This document shows, piece after piece, positions 1-6,126 of a DNA stretch of 8,294 nt (position 1 is the stretch's first letter; each line of letters starts with the position of its first letter). Below the pieces are notes generated by a model, which was not told the DNA's origin, searched no databases, and saw only the letters and a program-made list of their open reading frames with translations. The translations under genes were made by a program, and so were the position numbers. The DNA is from Bacteroidales bacterium (lineage in GTDB: Bacteria; Bacteroidota; Bacteroidia; Bacteroidales; WCHB1-69), in contig JAQUHH010000093.1 of NCBI GenBank assembly GCA_028683685.1, positions 1 through 8,294 of the forward strand, read 5' to 3'.

Positions 1-177
1 GCCATCTTCCAACCTAACCGATTCTTTATTGGCGATGATTAAGGGTTCGGTATAATCATCTTGATTTATCATCACAACATCCTCATCCGTATTTTTGGGC
101 GTATTTATACAAGAAGCCAAAACTACACTTAGCAGCACCACAAAAGGGATAATGAATATTTTCTTTTTTAAATTCAT
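1..177 (-). CDS. Lipoprotein N-terminus, partial; possible FKBP-type peptidyl-prolyl isomerase
   Basis: The reverse strand has an ATG at 177-175 and stays open for 59 codons to the window edge, so the C-terminus is missing. The protein starts MNLKKKIFIIPFVVLLSVVL and continues A-S-C-I: a lysine-rich n-region, a hydrophobic core and a lipobox with Cys23, which predicts a signal-peptidase-II lipoprotein. The mature part begins with a polar, acidic linker (residues 24-42), then P-L-I-I-A-N-K-E-S-V-R-L-E-D-G. It starts 6 nt after the stop of the DHH phosphoesterase gene, so the two are almost certainly co-transcribed. In many Bacteroidota a DHH phosphoesterase gene is followed by an FKBP-type prolyl isomerase lipoprotein (GldI-like), and the 'LI.AN+..V..ED' segment resembles the region before the FKBP domain. 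That identity is inference, because the catalytic domain lies outside the window. The lipoprotein call is secure. Confidence 0.75.
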   Translation of the reverse strand, partial: MNLKKKIFIIPFVVLLSVVLASCINTPKNTDEDVVMINQDDYTEPLIIANKESVRLEDG

Positions 178-183
178 ACGAAA

Positions 184-1203
184 CTAAAAATTCAATTGAT
201 TTTTATACATGCTTAGAGCCTCCTTGAAAATTTGAATGGTTTCATCAAGACTCGCATTAGAATCAGCACCAGAAGCATTTCTGTGTCCTCCTCCACTATA
301 ATGAGTTCGAGCAAAGGCATTCACATCAAATTCGCCTTTGGAGCGAAAGGATATTCTAATTTTATTTTCTCGTTCTGTAAATAATGCAGTGATATTAATA
401 CCAGAAATCGACAGTCCATAATTTACGACCCCTTCGGTATCGCCGGTTTGATAATCGTATTTTTTCAAATCTTCTTTCGTCAAATAGATAAATGAAGCTG
501 AAAACTCGGGCAAAACCACCAATCGTTCGCTCAAACAAAGTCCCAGAAGACGCATTCTATTTTCGGAATAGGTATCGTAAACCAAACGATGAATAGCTTC
601 TCCGTCAATCTCTAATTTCATTAAATAGGAAATTGCATCATAGGTTGAAGCACGATTGCAATTGTAGCTAAAAGAGCCTGTATCGGTAACAATACCAACA
701 TACAGATGCTCTGCCATAAATTTATCAAAATGAGATTCGTAAATCGTACCTTTTATAATCTGAAAAACAATTTCACAGGTAGATGAAGTATCTGTTTCCG
801 AACAAACAATATCAAAACTTTGATCGGGCTCCAAATGGTGGTCAATTATAACTTTAAGAGCTTTCGATTGAACCAACAATGGCTCCAATTCGGTTCCCAA
901 ACGAGAAAATGAATTAAAATCCATACAGACAATCATTTCTGCTTCCTCAATTAACTGACTGGCAAGTTTAAATTGCTTCGTAGCAATAATCACTTCATCG
1001 CTTCCTTTCATCCATCCTAAAAAATCGGGAAACATGTTGGGAGCAATTACATTCACTTTTTTATTCAACTTTACCAGCAAACGCTGAAATGACAAAGCCG
1101 CTCCCATGGCATCGCCATCTGGATTGCGGTGAATCATTAATACAATATTTTGATATTGCTGTATCGCTTTAAAAAGCCTATCTATTTCTTCTGTTTTCAA
1201 CAA
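184..1203 (-). CDS. nrnA: DHH/DHHA1 phosphoesterase, NrnA-like (nanoRNase / pAp phosphatase)
   Basis: A cytoplasmic Mn-dependent phosphoesterase. Family members degrade short oligoribonucleotides and dephosphorylate 3'-phosphoadenosine 5'-phosphate. All family motifs are visible in the 339 residues: motif I H25-R-N-P-D29-G-D31-A, motif II with D95 (CMDFNS), the D121-H-H123 signature, motif IV with D174 (IVTDTGS), and the C-terminal DHHA1 substrate-binding motif G304-G-G-H307. Length is typical and nothing is missing. No in-frame ATG precedes motif I: the first internal Met is residue 23, two residues before catalytic H25, and a stop lies in frame at 1216-1218. Initiation is therefore at TTG 1203-1201, or at the adjacent TTG 1200-1198 (giving MKTEEIDRLF), behind an A-rich leader. 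A -7 box lies 20 nt upstream. A lipoprotein gene follows after 6 nt. Which substrate dominates in vivo cannot be read from sequence. Confidence 0.93.
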   Translation of the reverse strand: MLKTEEIDRLFKAIQQYQNIVLMIHRNPDGDAMGAALSFQRLLVKLNKKVNVIAPNMFPDFLGWMKGSDEVIIATKQFKLASQLIEEAEMIVCMDFNSFSRLGTELEPLLVQSKALKVIIDHHLEPDQSFDIVCSETDTSSTCEIVFQIIKGTIYESHFDKFMAEHLYVGIVTDTGSFSYNCNRASTYDAISYLMKLEIDGEAIHRLVYDTYSENRMRLLGLCLSERLVVLPEFSASFIYLTKEDLKKYDYQTGDTEGVVNYGLSISGINITALFTERENKIRISFRSKGEFDVNAFARTHYSGGGHRNASGADSNASLDETIQIFKEALSMYKNQLNF

Positions 1204-1223
1204 TCTTTCTTTATTTTAATCTA

Positions 1224-1231
1224 CAAATATA
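1224..1231 (-). promoter_or_regulatory. Bacteroidota -7 promoter element for the DHH gene
   Basis: The reverse strand reads TATATTTG, an exact match to the TAnnTTTG -7 consensus of the Bacteroidota primary sigma factor. It ends 20 nt before the TTG start, so the predicted 5' leader is about 13-16 nt. No convincing TTG -33 element is seen at the usual 19-20 bp spacing. It implies that the DHH-lipoprotein pair is transcribed separately from the obg operon. Confidence 0.6.
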
Positions 1232-1338
1232 TAAAAAGAAAAATGACGATGTTTTATTTTCTTTTATTTTATTCCTTTTTAACCTTATTTCATTTATATA
1301 AATATTTTAACACTTACATACAAGTCTGATTACTATGT

Positions 1339-1394
1339 CAATGACGAATTACTAATTAAGAATTAAAAGTTACGAATTAAAAATTTAGAATTGG
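1339..1394. repeat. Degenerate heptanucleotide tandem repeat
   Basis: Seven consecutive 7-bp units fill 1346-1394, with a weaker eighth (CAATGAC) at 1339-1345. Units include GAATTAC, TAATTAA, GAATTAA and AAGTTAC, giving consensus GAATTAA/C. GAATT recurs at 1346, 1360, 1374 and 1388, exactly 14 bp apart, so odd and even heptads form a higher-order 14-bp period. The block lies in the spacer between the OstA-like gene and the DHH gene. Short heptad arrays of this kind (STRR-type repeats) are known in cyanobacteria; a relation to those is only an analogy. Function is unknown, and slippage-generated DNA is the simplest reading. Confidence 0.7.
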
Positions 1395-1403
1395 GCACAA
1401 AGT

Positions 1404-1427
1404 CAGTTACTCAGCTACTCCGTTACT
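1404..1427. repeat. 8-bp tandem repeat overlapping the 3' end of the OstA-like gene
   Basis: Three contiguous octads, CAGTTACT (1404), CAGCTACT (1412) and CCGTTACT (1420), lie directly after the heptad block. The array overlaps the end of the OstA-like gene: the second unit supplies its TAG stop (complement of 1415-1417) and the third encodes most of its final Val-Thr-Glu. Gain or loss of one unit would shift the reading frame at the extreme C-terminus. Confidence 0.65.
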
Positions 1428-2962
1428 TTTTCTTCAGATTTTTTCTTTTTTGCATGCAATTCAAAAATATCTTCTCTGCTAAATGGTCTAAATTGAATTA
1501 GCCATACAAAATTCAATAATTTTTTATCTTCTTCCGAAACGTTCTCCCAAGGACTCATTTTGGCTTTGGGTTTGCCCGATACCGTAATGTTTGTAAATGC
1601 ATTTTTATCAAGCAACATGGTCATAAAGGCCGATTCTGTTTTGTTAACACCAATCAAAGCTCCATTGTCCTCTTCAATATAATAAAGGCTTTCGGCATTG
1701 CCCAAAACATCAATTTTAAACAATTTGTTTTCATTAAAATAACCCAGCATTCGCTTTCCCTTTACTTGGTTATATCGCTGAAATTCAAGCTCATTCGAGA
1801 TGAAAGCTAAATTGCTTAAATGAACTTCATCAAACTGACCGTTTTTCAAAAAAAGTGTAATGGTATCCGCTTTTAACTGATTGTCTTCCGACCATAAAAC
1901 TGGATTTCTATATAAATAGATTACGGAATCTACGGCATTATACGCTAAAGAATCAGCATATCCCTGAATGTCATCACGGTAGAAAAAACAATGATAATAA
2001 GCCGTCAATAATTGGGCTGTTTGAGTAGAATCAAAAAGCATCTTTAGAGTATCGGCATGTATATATAAAGTATCCATGTTTTCCACCATACGAGCTTCGG
2101 CTTTATCGGTCATGTATGTGAAACCATTTAAATCGTCGTAATGACAATAATCGCCCAGCATAAAAAGATCCTGAACACTATCGCGCAAAACGACATTCAA
2201 CCATGCATATCCATACTTTTGCTTTTGGTCAAAATAGATGCTATCGGCTTTTATTGATTGATTTTTATTGCTTAAAAAAGCATTGTTTTTAAGCATCGTA
2301 ATGTCGGTTTTTGTTTCGTACCAACCATCTTCACAATACATGTAATTTTCGTCAGAAATCCCCACTGTTGCGGATGGGAAATAAGCAATTTCGGTAGAAG
2401 TGTGATATACAAGTGTGTCGCATTCAAGACGATACCTCTCATTTATCAAAACAACATCTTCCTTGAAAAAAACTTTTTTGGTAGAGGTTTGATAAATCCC
2501 AATAATGCTGGTAAGCGTATTTTCTGCATCTTTCAAAACGCCTCCCGTGTTGTAAAATGCTTCATTGGTATTGCGATCGTATATAATTTTATCCGAAGTC
2601 AAGGTAGAAGTTTTGTCTTTCATCACCACATCTCGTTCGATATTTGCCATACGCGTATTTCCGTCGTAATGCATAAATTCACCGGTAATACTCACGCTAT
2701 CATTTACTTGAATCAAAATTTCACCATACGTATCAACGCTATTATTAGACTCATACAGCCATGCTGAATCGCAATATAAAAAAGCTCCATCATGCTCAAA
2801 AACAACATCCCCAATAATTCTTTTCACCCCCTTCATGACGCCTTCATCATAATCCAAACGTTCGGCTCGAACAAGCTGAATCTGCGTTTTGCTCTGCGAA
2901 AAAGAATTTAACGAGAAAGCAATCCAAAATAGAAATAATATATATTTAATTGTTTTTGTCAT
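1415..2962 (-). CDS. OstA/LptA-like periplasmic protein (LPS-transport family)
   Basis: A 515-residue exported protein of the Bacteroidota OstA-like family, related to the LptA/LptD N-terminal (OstA) fold that carries LPS across the periplasm. Residues 1-23 form a signal peptide (K-rich start, hydrophobic ILFLFWIAF, likely cleavage after SFSQ), with no lipobox Cys. The rest is rich in short beta-strand repeats typical of the OstA beta-jellyroll: 'A..LDYD', 'VV.EHDGA..YCDSA', 'G..MHYDGNTR.A.I..DVVM.D', 'TS.KI.YDRNT.EA', then 'L.CDTL.YH..TEIAYF'. No C-terminal outer-membrane barrel is evident, so it is not a full LptD. The tail is lysine-rich (HAKKKKSEEK). Its ATG overlaps the stop of the upstream PAP2 gene by 4 nt (ATGA), indicating translational coupling. 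The 3' end lies in an octanucleotide repeat. The family call is good; the exact LPS-bridge role is inferred. Confidence 0.85.
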   Translation of the reverse strand: MTKTIKYILFLFWIAFSLNSFSQSKTQIQLVRAERLDYDEGVMKGVKRIIGDVVFEHDGAFLYCDSAWLYESNNSVDTYGEILIQVNDSVSITGEFMHYDGNTRMANIERDVVMKDKTSTLTSDKIIYDRNTNEAFYNTGGVLKDAENTLTSIIGIYQTSTKKVFFKEDVVLINERYRLECDTLVYHTSTEIAYFPSATVGISDENYMYCEDGWYETKTDITMLKNNAFLSNKNQSIKADSIYFDQKQKYGYAWLNVVLRDSVQDLFMLGDYCHYDDLNGFTYMTDKAEARMVENMDTLYIHADTLKMLFDSTQTAQLLTAYYHCFFYRDDIQGYADSLAYNAVDSVIYLYRNPVLWSEDNQLKADTITLFLKNGQFDEVHLSNLAFISNELEFQRYNQVKGKRMLGYFNENKLFKIDVLGNAESLYYIEEDNGALIGVNKTESAFMTMLLDKNAFTNITVSGKPKAKMSPWENVSEEDKKLLNFVWLIQFRPFSREDIFELHAKKKKSEEKVTE

Positions 2963-3567
2963 GCTTCAAAATTAGGATTAATTTCTTTTTTAAGCGAAAA
3001 TTTTAAAAATTTAACGCCCAGTAAATATGAGATATATGCTGATATGAGTCCCACAAGGATTCCACCAATAATATCGGATGGATAGTGAACTCCCAAGTAC
3101 ATTCGGCTGTAGGAAATGGTTAAAACCCATAGAATCATCCAATAATAATGTTTGGAAAATCGTCCTAAAAACAGAAAAATCAAAAAAGCAATGGCGACGC
3201 TGTTTGCAGCATGAGAAGAGACAAATCCATATTTTCCACCGGCATAATACGTTCCATCCTGATACTTATGTAAATGCAAAGAATCTTTGATTTCCAAATG
3301 ATGACTGGGGCGATAGCGTTTGACTTGTTTTTTAATAAGTCCAGAGCTTACTCCATCGCTCAATCCAATGGTTAAGGCGATGACTATAAATATTTTCCAA
3401 ATATCATATTGGTATTTTTGATATAATTTAAAAAGCAAAAAAAGATATAAAGGGATCCAAATAAATTTATCAGAAATCCACCACATGAGTCCATCCAAAA
3501 ATGGATTATTGCCTGAATTTATCAGCAATAAAAGCCATGCGTCTATATTTTTCAGCACTTCTATCAT
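2959..3567 (-). CDS. PAP2-family integral membrane phosphatase
   Basis: A 202-residue polytopic membrane protein with the three phosphatase signature motifs: C1 K79-x6-R86-P87 (KKQVKRYRP), C2 S117-S-H119 in the context YGFVSSHAANS, and C3 S154-R-x5-H161-x3-D165 (SRMYLGVHYPSD). His119 and His161 are the expected proton donor and nucleophile. C2 is the V-S-S-H variant rather than the textbook P-S-G-H. About five or six hydrophobic segments are visible (near 7-19, 35-48, 57-70, 120-135, 142-158 and 166-188). PAP2 enzymes of this size act on undecaprenyl pyrophosphate, phosphatidylglycerol phosphate or lipid A phosphates, and the sequence does not discriminate. It starts 3 nt after the obg stop and overlaps the OstA-like gene by 4 nt, so it is the middle gene of a tight operon. 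The OstA-like partner makes an envelope-lipid substrate attractive (inference). Confidence 0.92.
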   Translation of the reverse strand: MIEVLKNIDAWLLLLINSGNNPFLDGLMWWISDKFIWIPLYLFLLFKLYQKYQYDIWKIFIVIALTIGLSDGVSSGLIKKQVKRYRPSHHLEIKDSLHLHKYQDGTYYAGGKYGFVSSHAANSVAIAFLIFLFLGRFSKHYYWMILWVLTISYSRMYLGVHYPSDIIGGILVGLISAYISYLLGVKFLKFSLKKEINPNFEA

Positions 3568-3570
3568 GCT

Positions 3571-4563
3571 TTATTTATTCAAAGCTTCCCATATTTTATC
3601 TTTCAGCTCAACCAGTCCTATTTGCGACAAAGACGAAATAAACATCACCGGACAATCATCGGGAACCTTTCGTTTTATAGCTTTCACTTCATTATCAGGA
3701 ACGATATCCATTTTGGTAATGGCTAAAATCCGTTCTTTTTCAAGCAATTCAGGATTGTATGTTTTAAGTTCTTTCAATAAAATTTTATATTCTTTTTTAA
3801 TGGAAGGCGAATCAGCTGCAATCATAAACAAAAGCAAAGAGTTTCGTTCAATGTGGCGTAAAAATCTCAATCCCAAACCTTTACCCTGACTCGCACCTTC
3901 AATAATACCAGGAATATCAGCAATCACAAAACTTCTAAAATCTCGATACGAAACCATTCCTAAATTAGGCACGATGGTTGTAAACGGATAATCGGCAATT
4001 TTGGGTTTAGCATTGGACAGAACAGAGATAAGTGTAGATTTGCCGGCATTTGGAAAGCCAACCAATCCCACATCAGCCAAAAGTTTAAGTTCAATTATTT
4101 TCCAACCTTCAGTTCCCATTTCGCCCGGTTGAGCAAAACGTGGAGTTTGACGTACAGAACTTTTAAAATGTACATTTCCTAAGCCTCCACGACCTCCTTT
4201 TAGAAAAATGACTTCCTGACCATCTTCCATAATTTCGGCTTCCACTTCTCCTGTTTCTGCATCTTTAATAACCACACCTACAGGCACTTCTACAATCATA
4301 TCTTTACCGTCGGCACCAAAACTTTTATTTTTATAACCATAACTTCCGTCACCAGCATAAACGTGTTTGGTATATTTTAGATGCAAAAGCGTCCACAATT
4401 GCGAATTTCCTCTCAGAATAATATGTCCACCACGTCCCCCATCACCGCCATCTGGGCCTGCTTTGGGTTCTCCTGCATAGCGTGCCAAATGTGCTGATCC
4501 GCCACCACCTTTACCTGAACGAAAAAATATTTTTACATAATCTATAAAATTCACATTTGCCAT
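3571..4563 (-). CDS. obg: GTPase Obg (CgtA), ribosome assembly / stress GTPase
   Basis: An essential P-loop GTPase involved in large-subunit maturation and growth control. The 330-residue protein begins MANVNFIDYVKIFFRSGKGG. The glycine-rich Obg fold covers about residues 3-158 (AGPDGGDGGRGGHI, later LKGGRGGLGN). The G domain follows: G1 G169-F-P-N-A-G-K-S176, G2 YPFTT (192-196), G3 D216-I-P-G219, G4 T283-K-M-D286 and G5 S310-S-L-S. The C-terminal OCT domain is absent; the protein ends soon after the G domain, as in other short Obg proteins. I chose ATG 4563-4561 over an upstream in-frame ATG at 4623 because it matches the conserved family N-terminus, has AGAGGAG five nt upstream, and the -7 promoter box would lie inside the longer reading frame. 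It is first in an operon with the PAP2 phosphatase and OstA-like genes. Confidence 0.97.
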   Translation of the reverse strand: MANVNFIDYVKIFFRSGKGGGGSAHLARYAGEPKAGPDGGDGGRGGHIILRGNSQLWTLLHLKYTKHVYAGDGSYGYKNKSFGADGKDMIVEVPVGVVIKDAETGEVEAEIMEDGQEVIFLKGGRGGLGNVHFKSSVRQTPRFAQPGEMGTEGWKIIELKLLADVGLVGFPNAGKSTLISVLSNAKPKIADYPFTTIVPNLGMVSYRDFRSFVIADIPGIIEGASQGKGLGLRFLRHIERNSLLLFMIAADSPSIKKEYKILLKELKTYNPELLEKERILAITKMDIVPDNEVKAIKRKVPDDCPVMFISSLSQIGLVELKDKIWEALNK

Positions 4564-4568
4564 CTTCT

Positions 4569-4575
4569 CTCCTCT
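4569..4575 (-). promoter_or_regulatory. Shine-Dalgarno-like site deciding the obg start
   Basis: The reverse strand reads AGAGGAG, 5 nt before the obg ATG at 4563. A clear purine SD stands out here because the other genes in the window have only A-rich leaders, as is usual in Bacteroidota. It supports the 330-residue start over the upstream ATG at 4623. Confidence 0.6.
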
Positions 4576-4596
4576 ATTTAATATTATATCAATCTG

Positions 4597-4604
4597 CAAA
4601 TTTA
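4597..4604 (-). promoter_or_regulatory. Bacteroidota -7 promoter element for the obg operon
   Basis: The reverse strand reads TAAATTTG, an exact TAnnTTTG match, ending 33 nt before the obg ATG and giving a predicted leader of roughly 25-30 nt that includes the AGAGGAG site. No good -33 TTG is seen at the normal spacing. It probably drives obg, the PAP2 gene and the OstA-like gene as one transcript. Confidence 0.6.
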
Positions 4605-4806
4605 GTTTATTTTTTTTATACATGAAGATTTAAATTGTCTGACTTGCAAACAAAGAGCTTTCTGATACCGCTATTTTTCAATAAACGGATTAGATTTTAT
4701 TTTTCTCAAAGAATACAATGAGTTTTGGTTCTTTTTCTCACTTAAGTGTTTGTAAGCAGAAATTGTTTCAATTAAAAATTATCTTAAAATTATTTTATTT
4801 AAATTG

Positions 4807-4814
4807 TATCTTTG
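4807..4814 (+). promoter_or_regulatory. Bacteroidota -7 promoter element for the GNAT gene
   Basis: TATCTTTG followed by C is an exact and very typical form of the Bacteroidota -7 element. The ATG lies only 10 nt beyond it, so the start point expected 4-7 nt downstream leaves a leader of just a few nt (all A). The mRNA is predicted to be nearly leaderless, translated without an SD. The -33 region is weak. Confidence 0.65.
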
Positions 4815-4824
4815 CCCGAAAAAA

Positions 4825-5289
4825 ATGATACAAATACGAAAAGGAGAAACCAAAGACTATCCCACTATTTTGCAACAAATAAAAGATTTAGCATTGTTTG
4901 AAAAAGCACCAGAGCAAGTTACAAACACGGTAGAACAAATGAATGCAGAGTCGGAACACTTCAGACTTTTTGTAGCCGAAAATGAAAATCAAAAAATTGT
5001 TGGATTTGCCATTTGCTTTTTTGCCTATTACACTTGGATCGGGAAATCGCTATATTTGGATGATTTATACATTGAACCCGAATATCGTGGACAAAAAATT
5101 GGGAAACAACTGTTTCATGAAATTTTCAAATTGGCACAAGAAGAAAAATGCAAACGATTGCGCTGGCAAGTTTTGGATTGGAATACGGATGCCATTGATG
5201 TATACAGACATATTGGTTCCAAATTGGATTACGAATGGGTAAATTGCGATTTTGATGAAAAAATGATTGCTAATTGGAAATTTGATTAA
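4825..5289 (+). CDS. GNAT family N-acetyltransferase, spermidine/spermine acetyltransferase-like
   Basis: A 154-residue cytoplasmic acetyl-CoA-dependent acyltransferase. The fold elements occur in order: beta1 'IQIRKGETKDYPTI' (2-15), beta4 'LYLDDLYIEPEYRG' (76-89), the pyrophosphate-binding loop R88-G-Q-K-I-G-K94, helix 3 'LFHEIFKLAQEEKC' (96-109), and the motif-B segment 'LRWQVLDWNTDAIDVYRHIG' (112-131). The W-x-V-L-D-W-N-x-x-A-I-x-x-Y signature is characteristic of the diamine (SSAT-like) acetyltransferase subgroup. In the loop the usual fourth-position Gly (R-x-x-G-x-G) is Lys, a variant seen in active GNATs. I chose ATG 4825 rather than TTG 4804 because the -7 promoter element lies between them and the shorter protein has the family's usual start and length. 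The true acceptor (polyamine, amino acid or other small amine) cannot be read from sequence. It stands alone, divergent from obg. Confidence 0.9.
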   Translation: MIQIRKGETKDYPTILQQIKDLALFEKAPEQVTNTVEQMNAESEHFRLFVAENENQKIVGFAICFFAYYTWIGKSLYLDDLYIEPEYRGQKIGKQLFHEIFKLAQEEKCKRLRWQVLDWNTDAIDVYRHIGSKLDYEWVNCDFDEKMIANWKFD

Positions 5290-5300
5290 GAAATCTCTTT

Positions 5301-5320
5301 TACCCCCCCTATCCCTCTCC
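5301..5320. repeat. C-rich tract resembling a dispersed intergenic element
   Basis: A run of seven C followed by TATCCCTCTCC lies 12 nt after the GNAT stop and is abruptly GC-rich for this region. On the reverse strand it reads GGAGAGGGATAGGGGGGG, similar to the GGAGAGGGTTAGGGGTGAG-like sequences that recur between genes in many bacteria. Being part of a repeat family is inference: there is only one copy in the window. Confidence 0.35.
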
Positions 5321-5479
5321 AATAAAACTTCAAAATACTCCTTATTGCTTAAAATAGCAGCAATCTTCTTGTAATTATTAATTAACCTTCTACTAAATAG
5401 CAGAATAAAAATTAACAATACATTGATATGGGTTAATTTCATTTTCTAATTTAGCATATTTTTTTTTTAAAAAATCAAT

Positions 5480-5507
5480 GGTTCATTTTTATTTGAACCT
5501 TATTTTC
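5480..5507 (+). terminator. Weak intrinsic terminator candidate
   Basis: GGTTCA (5480-5485) and TGAACC (5494-5499) form a perfect 6-bp stem around an 8-nt loop, followed by TTATTTT. It could end the GNAT transcript, but it lies about 190 nt beyond the stop, the stem is short and the T-run is interrupted. The reverse strand also has a T6 run shortly after the stem, so it could act from either side. Confidence 0.3.
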
Positions 5508-5910
5508 ATGAATGACATAACTTAGCCAAATAAAATTATTCAGTATTTTCTTTTACAAAATTGCTTGACCACCTGTACACTTTTTGTATTATTGATTTTC
5601 ATTATTTCCCATAGGATTGTTATGCATAATAGGAATTTATTTAAACTTTATCTGCTAAATCAAACATTTTTATATTTCATTTTTTCATCACTACAAATCT
5701 ACTAACACTATCATTTATTGCCTAAGAATCATTTGTATATTTTTTCAATATAAACAATCAATCTCAAACTCACCTAGTGTTTAAGAGCATTACTAAGTCC
5801 TCATAATATGATAATGTCATATTTATAATATATTTTTTTATATCCTAAATGAATCTATTTTTTGAATATTTATTATGAATTTCACACCTGTTTATTTTTA
5901 TGGCATAGTA

Positions 5911-5932
5911 TTTGAAATTAGGCAATTTCAGA
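5911..5932. repeat. Tight 9-bp inverted repeat (hairpin)
   Basis: TTTGAAATT (5911-5919), a 4-nt AGGC loop and AATTTCAGA (5924-5932) pair along 9 positions with a single G-T wobble. No T-run follows on either strand, so it does not look like a terminator. It could be an RNA hairpin or a protein-binding site; chance in AT-rich DNA is also possible. Confidence 0.4.
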
Positions 5933-6013
5933 TTGGAAAATAAAGAAATATTCGCACTCATTTTTTTCAAGAATGAATCGTTTTTTTTACTTGTTTTACA
6001 TAAATTATTACTT

Positions 6014-6046
6014 TAGTTTAAGAAAAAAACCACGTGGCTTAAACTA
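6014..6046. promoter_or_regulatory. Inverted repeat with nested CCACGTGG palindrome, possible operator
   Basis: TAGTTTAAG (6014-6022) and CTTAAACTA (6038-6046) are perfect 9-bp inverted arms. The 15 bp between them consist of an A7 run and CCACGTGG (6030-6037), itself a perfect palindrome and a rare GC island in this region. It lies about 70 bp upstream of the -7 box of the PKD lipoprotein gene, a position suited to an activator or repressor site. It lacks the stem-plus-T-run of a terminator. A regulatory role is inference. Confidence 0.4.
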
Positions 6047-6118
6047 TAACATAAAGTAAAAGAAAAGAAAAGTTCAAAAAAATGATTGTATTTTTAAGGA
6101 TAGAAGAATATTTTTTAA

Positions 6119-6126
6119 TAAATTTG
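6119..6126 (+). promoter_or_regulatory. Bacteroidota -7 promoter element for the PKD lipoprotein
   Basis: TAAATTTG followed by CC exactly matches TAnnTTTG and ends 52 nt before the ATG at 6179, predicting a leader of roughly 45-48 nt. The leader ends in an A/G-rich stretch (AAAGAGAAGAAAG) just before the start. No proper -33 element is visible. It may also serve the beta-trefoil gene downstream, which has no recognisable promoter of its own. Confidence 0.5.

Noticed and set aside
2402..2767. Open frame of 121 codons on the plus strand
   Set aside because: It lies wholly antisense to the well-supported OstA-like gene and its translation matches nothing recognisable.
3485..3889. Open frame of 134 codons on the plus strand
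   Set aside because: Antisense to the end of obg and the start of the PAP2 gene; it crosses a gene boundary and shows no domain.
4643..4756. CTTGCAAACA (4643-4652) and TGTTTGTAAG (4747-4756), a 10-bp inverted repeat with one mismatch between the obg and GNAT promoters
   Set aside because: The arms are about 94 bp apart, imperfect and AT-rich; chance is a sufficient explanation without conservation data.
5065..5442. Open frame of 125 codons on the minus strand, with a hydrophobic N-terminus
   Set aside because: Most of it is antisense to the GNAT gene, no promoter element lies ahead of it, and the middle is simply the translated C-rich tract. A short real peptide from 5442 is not excluded but has no support.
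5694..5701. TAGATTTG on the reverse strand, an exact TAnnTTTG match
   Set aside because: No gene starts downstream on that strand, and such matches are expected by chance in AT-rich DNA.
5958..5988. Five-bp stem TCATT/AATGA followed by eight T
   Set aside because: The stem is too short and AT-rich, and there is a gap before the T-run; too weak to call a terminator.
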